DNA from: Saccharofermentans sp.
GTDB taxonomy: Bacteria; Bacillota_A; Clostridia; Saccharofermentanales; Saccharofermentanaceae
DNA: 16,808 bases
Reading direction: 5' to 3'
NCBI GenBank assembly: GCA_024695565.1
Contig: JAILHX010000056.1
Location: forward strand, 1-16,808
The number at the start of each line of letters is the position of its first letter. Position 1 is the first letter of the stretch. The translations under genes were made by a program, and so were the position numbers. Shown here piece after piece: positions 11,113-16,808 of this stretch. The notes beneath the pieces were generated by a model. The model was not told where the DNA came from. It was given only the letters and a program-made list of their open reading frames with translations, and did no database searches.

Positions 11113-11670
11113 GTGGCTGATTCAAGACGAACACAGATGACAAAGAAGCTGTTCAGGACCGCACTGGTCGAACTGATGCAGGAGAAACCTTATCACAAGA
11201 TCACCATCAAAGAGATCTGCGACAGAGCCGATCTGAACCGCACGACATTCTATCTGCACTATGAAGACCAGAACCATCTCCTTAATGAGATCATTAACCA
11301 GATCGAAAAGAGCATGACGGAGTATATATCAGCCTCAAGCGGAGAAGCCGACAGGATCCAGCGCCTTACGAAATATCTGGAGTATGTTAAGGAGAACGTC
11401 GCGATCTACTGTCTGTTCATGAGGAGCGATGACGACGGAGGCGCGAGGACCAGGATAATTACGGATATCTTAAGTGAGATGAGATACGATCTCCCCCAGC
11501 TCGGAAGTCCCGAAGAGAGCGCATATGTTTACAGGTTTGTTATCGAAGGCACCATAAGCATGATCTTCCGCTGGATAGACAACGGATTTGACTTAAGCAA
11601 CGAAGAACTCGCGAGGCTCATATTCAACCTCGGCGCATGCATAAAAGCGGAGATGGAAGCGCTCACTTAA
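11113..11670 (+). CDS. TetR-family transcriptional regulator
   Basis: A 185-aa DNA-binding regulator. The N-terminal helix-turn-helix (residues about 9-55: LFRTALVELMQEKPYHKITIKEICDRADLNRTTFYLHYEDQNHLL) is a clear TetR domain; the C-terminal ligand domain is of the small TetR_C type with FVIEGTISMIFRWIDNGFDLSNEELARLI. The start is GTG at 11113, preceded by GAGGTG; the previous in-frame region contains no better start. Divergent from a predicted ncRNA promoter that carries a 17-bp palindrome, which suggests repression of that unit; no efflux-pump gene is adjacent. Confidence 0.92.
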   Translation: MADSRRTQMTKKLFRTALVELMQEKPYHKITIKEICDRADLNRTTFYLHYEDQNHLLNEIINQIEKSMTEYISASSGEADRIQRLTKYLEYVKENVAIYCLFMRSDDDGGARTRIITDILSEMRYDLPQLGSPEESAYVYRFVIEGTISMIFRWIDNGFDLSNEELARLIFNLGACIKAEMEALT

Positions 11671-11704
11671 TTTTCGAGGACATGTGGATAACTAACTCAT
11701 TCAT

Positions 11705-11730
11705 GAGGCTTAGCAGATAACTGCCTCTTT
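11705..11730 (+). terminator. Weak terminator-like hairpin between convergent genes
   Basis: GCAG/CTGC with flanking GAGG/CCTC and then TCTTT lies between the TetR gene and the kinase gene, which converge. Short stem and poor T-tract make this tentative. Confidence 0.3.
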
Positions 11731-12980
11731 CAAGTGGCCTTGCGGATAATTACCTCTGCCGTAAATCCGCCGCCTTCGCGGTTCCTGAGTTCAAGGCCGC
11801 CGCCCATTTTCTCCATGAAGAGCAACGCAAGATAAAGACCGAGACCGCTGCCGTCCTTGCCCGATCCGGATGCATCAGTGCCGCGGTAGAACTTGGTCGT
11901 CAACATGGCGAGCTCATCTTCAGGCACGCCCGGACCTCTGTCAGATAAGATAACGCGAATCGAATCTTTGTCAGATGAGAACTCAACTTCCAGAGGTGTT
12001 TCCGCATACTTAAATGAGTTGCTTGCGATGTTGTCTATGACCTGCTCGAGCCTTAATTTATCAACAAGAATGAGGCATTCGGGGATCTCTCCCTTCTGCT
12101 CGACGTTGCCGTAAAATCGCAGATCGTTTAGAATATCGCCGATTATGAGAGAGCTCTCTTCCCTGGGATTGACCTTCAGTTCATCCAAGTCATCCAATGT
12201 CGCGCGGAACATGTTGTCGATCAGCTGCTCAACGGATGATGCCTTCGACTTTATGACCGCAACCTTATCCCGGACGTCGGGATCCTTGTGCTTTAATTCC
12301 ATTACTTCGCATGTGGCCTTGATCGTTGCGACAGGAGACTTGATGTCGTGTGAGATCTCTGCGACAAGTTCCTGCTTGCTCCTGTTGGCCGCTGCCTCGC
12401 GCTCTGAAGAGAGCTTAAGTTCTTCTCTCATGCGGTCGAATGACTCGGTAAACGCCCCGAAGTAGTTGTGTCTGTCTATGTTGAGCGGCAGATCGAGATT
12501 GCCCTTCGATACGCTCGAAGCAAAGTTTGAGAGCTTATGAAAGGGTCTCATGTAGAAGTACCAGACAACGAAGAGCAGGATCATGCCGATAACATAAGTT
12601 ACGGTGAGCAATACCAGGAGAATGATCTTCTCATTTCTTATAGAAGCTTCATGCTCGTCAGATCTGCAGTCGAATGCGATCTTGCCGGCTACTGCTCCGT
12701 CTGCCATATAGTCGAAGACTGAATATCCTTCCCTTATGAAGTAATTGTTTATGGAAACATATTCTTTGTCTGAGACCAGAATGATATCGCAGTTATATTC
12801 GAATTCAAGTTTCTCGATGTCTGCACCATCTAAGAGCTTATTCTCGATCTCATCGCGCATGGTATTGAGCTCGAGCATGTCGATCTGCTGCGGGGTCTGA
12901 TTGTCGATCTTAAACCACAGCAGAAGACCGCTTATCAGGACGGCCAGTGTAAAGAGAATTGCGATTATCCTGATCTTCAT
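11730..12980 (-). CDS. Membrane sensor histidine kinase
   Basis: A 416-aa kinase of a two-component system. Membrane segments at residues 4-23 and 118-144 enclose an extracytoplasmic sensor of about 95 residues; a HAMP-like linker follows (145-195). HisKA has LVAEISHDIKSPVATIK with the phospho-accepting H211; the ATP domain has QVIDNIASNSFKYA (N-box, N317/N321), SDRGPGVPEDE (G1) and GKDGSGLGLYLA (G2). It has a true outer sensor loop, so it is not the short-loop intramembrane kinase seen in Bce systems. Its ATG overlaps the regulator's stop by 4 bp (coupled translation). The neighbouring divergent ABC transporter is the likely regulated target. Confidence 0.95.
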   Translation of the reverse strand: MKIRIIAILFTLAVLISGLLLWFKIDNQTPQQIDMLELNTMRDEIENKLLDGADIEKLEFEYNCDIILVSDKEYVSINNYFIREGYSVFDYMADGAVAGKIAFDCRSDEHEASIRNEKIILLVLLTVTYVIGMILLFVVWYFYMRPFHKLSNFASSVSKGNLDLPLNIDRHNYFGAFTESFDRMREELKLSSEREAAANRSKQELVAEISHDIKSPVATIKATCEVMELKHKDPDVRDKVAVIKSKASSVEQLIDNMFRATLDDLDELKVNPREESSLIIGDILNDLRFYGNVEQKGEIPECLILVDKLRLEQVIDNIASNSFKYAETPLEVEFSSDKDSIRVILSDRGPGVPEDELAMLTTKFYRGTDASGSGKDGSGLGLYLALLFMEKMGGGLELRNREGGGFTAEVIIRKAT

Positions 12981-13669
12981 TGATCAGTCTCCAAGATATA
13001 GCCTGTGCCCCAGATGGTCTTTATGTACTTCGGTTCGTTGGGATCTGATTCGATCTTCTCGCGAAGGCGCCTGATGTGGACGTTGAGCGTGCTGTCGGTA
13101 TAGAATGCGTCTCCCCATACTTCTACGAAGAGCTGTTCCTTGGGAACGATGGTGTTCTTGTGCGCATAAAGGCAAGAAAGGAGCGCGAACTCTTTGGACT
13201 TAAGAGATACCGTCCTGCCATCGACCGTGCAGCTCATGGTTGCAGGATCGATCGTGAAGTTCTCGGTCGGCGCAGGAGCTGCGGTATTACTGAGCTGCTT
13301 TACTGCTTCTAACCTTTTTAACTGGACCTTTACCTTGGCGAGCAAGACGCTTAACGGATACGGTTTCTTAAGGTAATCATCGCCTCCGATATTAAGGGCG
13401 ACGAGAACGTCGTCATCGCTCTGGCGCGCGGAGATGAAGAGGATCGGTGCATCGTATTTTTCTCTTAAAGTCTTGCAGAGATTAAATCCGCTCTCGTTGC
13501 CCAGGTTGATGTCGAGCAGGAATATATCAGCGGTATTCTCTTTTAAAAATGCGAGGCATTCATCAGAAGAAAAGCATACTGCGCAGGACACTCCGAACAT
13601 CTCGAAGTATTCCTGGGTCATGCGTGAGAGATCTTCTTCATCGTCAATTATCAGGCAGTTGTAATTCAT
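12977..13669 (-). CDS. OmpR/PhoB-family response regulator
   Basis: A 230-aa regulator. The receiver domain has D9/D10, the phosphorylation site D53 in IFLLDINLG, S80 in ILFISARQ and K102 in YLKKPYPLS. The winged-helix DNA-binding domain ends with EVWGDAFYTDSTLNVHIRRLREKIE...IKTIWGTGYIL. I chose MNYNCLIIDDEE as the start; the ORF could begin six codons earlier, but that would precede the predicted transcription start. TGCTATACT lies 6 bp before the ATG, so the mRNA may be leaderless. It probably controls the divergent ABC transporter. Confidence 0.95.
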   Translation of the reverse strand: MNYNCLIIDDEEDLSRMTQEYFEMFGVSCAVCFSSDECLAFLKENTADIFLLDINLGNESGFNLCKTLREKYDAPILFISARQSDDDVLVALNIGGDDYLKKPYPLSVLLAKVKVQLKRLEAVKQLSNTAAPAPTENFTIDPATMSCTVDGRTVSLKSKEFALLSCLYAHKNTIVPKEQLFVEVWGDAFYTDSTLNVHIRRLREKIESDPNEPKYIKTIWGTGYILETDQ

Positions 13670-13675
13670 AATCCG

Positions 13676-13681
13676 AGTATA
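13676..13681 (-). promoter_or_regulatory. Extended -10 box directly before the response-regulator ATG
   Basis: TGCTATACT on the minus strand, with no recognisable -35 and no ribosome site. The expected RNA start coincides with the ATG. A CATGGT/ACCATG inverted repeat with an 8-nt loop lies at 13701-13720, upstream, and could be a regulator site. Confidence 0.45.
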
Positions 13682-13830
13682 GCACAAGATATTTGGGGCG
13701 CATGGTTTTCGGGCACCATGTAAGAAACATTTAAGGATTGAACAAGAGTTAGGTAAAGTACTATTGCCTCGTGAGATTTAGAATTGCAGTGTAAGAATTT
13801 GAGCAAACCAAACGAAAGGGAAAGATTAAA

Positions 13831-14589
13831 ATGGCACCTACAATTCTTAAAGCTACAGACCTGTGCAAGACATTCTCCAATGAGAGCGTTCAGCAGCACG
13901 TATTAAAGAATCTCAATCTTGAGATCAGGGAGGGCGACTTCACGGTAATAATGGGAGACTCCGGCGCCGGCAAGAGCACGCTCCTCTATTCGCTCTCCGG
14001 CATGGACCGTCCGAGCCTCGGAGCTGTTCAATACGGTGATGAAGACATTTCCAAATACAACAACGACAAGCTCGCAGTATTCAGAAGAAAGCACTGCGGA
14101 TTCGTATTCCAGCAGAACTACCTTAACGACACCATGAGTGTATTGGATAATATCATTGTCAGCGGGCTTCTCAAGAGACGCGACCGCAAGGCAATTGCAG
14201 CCCGCGCTAAAGAACTACTTAAGCAGGTCGGTCTTGACGAGAACTGCTACAACAAGTTCCCAAACCAGTTATCCGGCGGTGAGCAGCAGAGAGTCGCGCT
14301 CGTAAGATCGGTCATCAATGAACCCGAGATCCTCTTTGCGGATGAGCCGACGGGCGCACTTAACTCACAGAACACTGAAGCGGTGTTGGACGTCCTAACC
14401 GAGATGAACCGTAAGGGCCAGAGCATCGTCATGGTAACCCACACGGTCACTGCAGCCGAGCGCGGCAACAGGATCCTCTACTTAAGGGACGGCGTGATCT
14501 GCGACGAGATCGGGATCACTCCTTATAACGGTCCTGACAAGGACCGCCACACCGCACTTCGTAAATTCCTTGCTGATATGGGGTGGTAA
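13831..14589 (+). CDS. ABC transporter ATPase, MacB/LolD/BceA type
   Basis: A 252-aa ATPase with Walker A GDSGAGKST (42-50), Q-loop FVFQQNYL (92-98), signature LSGGEQQR (147-154), Walker B ILFADE (167-172) and switch H204. The sequence DEPTGALNSQNTEAVL is characteristic of the LolD/MacB/BceA branch, which energises mechanotransmission-type permeases with FtsX domains. AAAGGGA precedes the ATG. Two TGTAAGAA strings (13719 and 13790) lie upstream and might be direct-repeat regulator sites, which is weakly supported. It is separated by 3 bp from the permease gene and divergent from the two-component genes. Confidence 0.95.
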   Translation: MAPTILKATDLCKTFSNESVQQHVLKNLNLEIREGDFTVIMGDSGAGKSTLLYSLSGMDRPSLGAVQYGDEDISKYNNDKLAVFRRKHCGFVFQQNYLNDTMSVLDNIIVSGLLKRRDRKAIAARAKELLKQVGLDENCYNKFPNQLSGGEQQRVALVRSVINEPEILFADEPTGALNSQNTEAVLDVLTEMNRKGQSIVMVTHTVTAAERGNRILYLRDGVICDEIGITPYNGPDKDRHTALRKFLADMGW

Positions 14590-14592
14590 AAA

Positions 14593-16808
14593 ATGTATTC
14601 TCTTTTCTTCATTGCGAAAAATAACATCAAGAAGCACAAAGGCGAAGTAGCGATACTATTCGCGCTTATCTTCCTGGCGGCATTGCTGATGTTCTCGAGC
14701 CTCTCGCTCATGTTATCCGAGGCCGAGATAATCAATGAGTGCGACAGAAAGTATCATGTGTCGGACATCCTTGTTTTCACGACCAAGACAGACATAGATG
14801 GATTGGAAGAGATCATCAAGACCGTCGATAACACCGCTGAATATGAAGTTATTCCGATGGTCGCATCGGCAGCCGACTATTACTACGGAGATATAGCTGC
14901 TGAGGATGCAACTTCATTTACTTTCTATTTCCATGATTCAACATATTATCCGCATCTCAATTCATTCCCGGAAGAATTCAAAGACTTGGATGATGACGAG
15001 ATCGTTCTGCCCTATTTCCAGTCAAATCAGGTAAAGGTCGGAGATATCGTGCACATAAAAACAGGCGGCAAGAATTACGATTTCAGAGTAGCGGGCTACG
15101 TTGAAAATCTGTATTTTGCAACCACTCTGAACATAAGCGGAACATATGCGCTCGTAAGCCATGATGTTTTCGAAGAGATCTCAGCAAATACAGATCAGGA
15201 AAGCAGATTAGCAGCCGGACAGATCTTGATAAGTGAGGGCACTGACATTAACGAATACGATCTGGCATTGAAGAAGGCATTTCCTGAAGATATGACAAAG
15301 ACAACGGTCACAAGAGATATCATAAACCTCTCAACTGCTGCAATGTCTGAAATGGCAAGTACGATCGTAATGATGTTCACGCTCCTGCTTATAGGAATGT
15401 CGGTCATCATCATGCACTTCTCGATCAAGAATTTTATCGAGCTCAACATCCAGAACATCGGACTTCTTCAGGCAACTGGTTACACGGCAAAAGAACTCCG
15501 CCTCGCGTGCATCACAGAACAGATTCTTATCAGCTTCGCAGCAACTACACTTGCTATCATCGCAGGCATATTTATCAGCAGACCGTTAAGCAATCTGTCC
15601 GGCATGCTGATGGGCCTTACAGGATTTGAAGGAGTGTGCATCCCTGCGCTCATCACGACAGCCATCGCAGTTCCTCTCATGGTACTCGCAGGCTCTGTCA
15701 TAGCAACGAGATCTTATAAAAAGCTGACGGTATTGGAATCATTAAGAAGCGGCATCACTTCACACAACTTCAAGAAGAACCACTTTCCTCTCGAGAAGAG
15801 CCACCTGCCCTTAAGTCTCGCGCTGGCCGGCAAACACAACTTCGGTTCACTGAAGAAGAGCATCTTCGTCGTGCTGATCGTTGCGTTCCTGACAAGCTCA
15901 ACATGCATGGGATTCAGTCTCTTCCAGAACTGGGCGCTCGACAATACTGCTCTGCTTAAGATCGTTGGTGTAGAATTCTCAGACATCATGGTCGGTGCAC
16001 TCGGCGACGAAGACTTCCTCGAAGACATGAAAAGTAACAGCAACGTTAAGAGTGTAAACACCTGGACAACACTGCAGTCCATGGAAGTTACGTATATGGA
16101 CCATTCAACTAATTTGGGTATTGATGTTTACCGCGACGTAAGCGCACTGACGATGAATTCCCTTTTGGAAGGCCACTATCCTGCTAACGGGAATGAGATC
16201 ATCCTGTCGACCATTGAGTCAGAGAACCTTCATGCATCCGTAGGCGATATCATTAATGTTAAATCGATGGTTGATTCAAGCTACGTTACGTTTACCGTCT
16301 GCGGAATCGACCAGAAGATCAACAACATGGGCAAAAAGGCGATAGTTAATGAAGAAGGCGCAAAGAGGATCAATCCGGACTTTATCTTCTACAATGCTCT
16401 CGTTTACCTTAACGAGTCTGACAATGCAAAAGAACTGAAGGATAAATGGCAGGAAGAATATCCGGATTACCAGTTCATCCTGGGCGATGACCTCTTCGGT
16501 TCATCTATCGATATGTTCTCCAAGGCGATGGAAGGCATCTGCGCGATTTTCGTCGCAACAACATGCTTCGTCGTTATCCTCACCCAGCTCCTGCTTACAC
16601 GTGCGCAGGTCATCCGCGAGAGGACCGATCTCGGCGTATCAAAGGCATTAGGATATACATCCAGAGAACTCATCGGAAGAACGCTCATGACGAATATCCC
16701 GACCATCGTGATCGGAATCTTTCTCGGAATCTTAATGCACTACACTCTGATAAGCCAACTGATCCTCTACACGGTATCTGCAGTCGGTATCAAGCAGAAC
16801 GACTTCTC
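14593..16808 (+). CDS. FtsX-type ABC permease (incomplete at window end)
   Basis: The frame from ATG 14593 stays open for 738 codons to the window end, so the C-terminus is missing. It begins MYSLFFIAKNNIKKHKGEVAILF, a typical start of large FtsX-domain permeases, with a first membrane segment at about 19-38. A soluble extracytoplasmic domain follows (about 45-250). Next comes an FtsX module with three membrane segments around residues 255-375 (IGLLQATGYTAKELR at about 292-306 is the usual coupling region), then a second extracytoplasmic domain and a second FtsX module from about 640 (ERTDLGVSKALGYTSRELIGR). The two-module layout fits permeases used in export or resistance to peptides or lipids. 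Confidence 0.93.
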   Translation, partial: MYSLFFIAKNNIKKHKGEVAILFALIFLAALLMFSSLSLMLSEAEIINECDRKYHVSDILVFTTKTDIDGLEEIIKTVDNTAEYEVIPMVASAADYYYGDIAAEDATSFTFYFHDSTYYPHLNSFPEEFKDLDDDEIVLPYFQSNQVKVGDIVHIKTGGKNYDFRVAGYVENLYFATTLNISGTYALVSHDVFEEISANTDQESRLAAGQILISEGTDINEYDLALKKAFPEDMTKTTVTRDIINLSTAAMSEMASTIVMMFTLLLIGMSVIIMHFSIKNFIELNIQNIGLLQATGYTAKELRLACITEQILISFAATTLAIIAGIFISRPLSNLSGMLMGLTGFEGVCIPALITTAIAVPLMVLAGSVIATRSYKKLTVLESLRSGITSHNFKKNHFPLEKSHLPLSLALAGKHNFGSLKKSIFVVLIVAFLTSSTCMGFSLFQNWALDNTALLKIVGVEFSDIMVGALGDEDFLEDMKSNSNVKSVNTWTTLQSMEVTYMDHSTNLGIDVYRDVSALTMNSLLEGHYPANGNEIILSTIESENLHASVGDIINVKSMVDSSYVTFTVCGIDQKINNMGKKAIVNEEGAKRINPDFIFYNALVYLNESDNAKELKDKWQEEYPDYQFILGDDLFGSSIDMFSKAMEGICAIFVATTCFVVILTQLLLTRAQVIRERTDLGVSKALGYTSRELIGRTLMTNIPTIVIGIFLGILMHYTLISQLILYTVSAVGIKQNDF

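Overview
The window looks like a chromosomal segment of an anaerobic, moderately AT-rich Firmicute (Clostridia, Lachnospiraceae/Oscillospirales-like). The evidence is CCA-encoding tRNA genes, a YkuK-family protein, MalF/MalG-type sugar permeases, an OmpR-type two-component system paired with a MacB/BceAB-like transporter, strong AAGGAG-type ribosome sites, and intrinsic terminators. The species cannot be fixed from the sequence alone.

Region 1 (about 94-3243, minus strand): an array of 23 tRNA genes or tRNA-like genes plus one tRNA fragment, read leftwards, followed 28 bp later by a ykuK-like RNase H-fold gene and a terminator. Assigned anticodons cover Ser(2), Arg(2), Ile(2), Tyr, Gly, His, Met-like, Val, Thr, Leu(4), Pro, Asp, Lys(2), Phe and Asn; Ala, Cys, Gln, Glu and Trp are missing. 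The array is the most unusual part of the window. All four leucine tRNAs have a short 5-nt variable loop instead of a long variable arm. Five tRNAs carry C instead of the near-universal U33. The His gene has acceptor mismatches and U56, two genes are about 70 nt with odd cores, and there are partial tRNA duplications. A 64-bp tandem repeat with an 8-bp perfect hairpin (3.7 copies) sits between two of the genes.

Region 2 (about 3280-6752): a possible attenuated or terminated small transcription unit with a 54-aa ORF; then two tandem, nearly identical MalF-type ABC sugar permeases (minus) divergently arranged from a MalG-type permease (plus) with back-to-back promoters. No binding protein or ATPase is present.

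Region 3 (6758-9900, minus): a calcineurin-like phosphoesterase translationally close-coupled to a membrane protein, a DUF4303-like protein, a conserved hypothetical with a TTG start, and a GNAT acetyltransferase reduced to its two ends by an internal deletion.

Region 4 (9900-11700): a double zinc-ribbon-like Cys protein with an acidic repeat-rich middle and a structured 5' leader; a promoter-plus-terminator unit that looks like a non-coding RNA of about 170 nt, whose promoter spacer holds a 17-bp near-palindrome; and a TetR-family regulator gene pointing away from it.

Region 5 (11730 to end): a histidine kinase/response regulator operon (minus, probably leaderless mRNA) divergent from an ABC ATPase and a large FtsX-type permease cut by the window end. 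By family knowledge this resembles peptide-antibiotic sensing and detoxification modules; substrate is not readable from the sequence.
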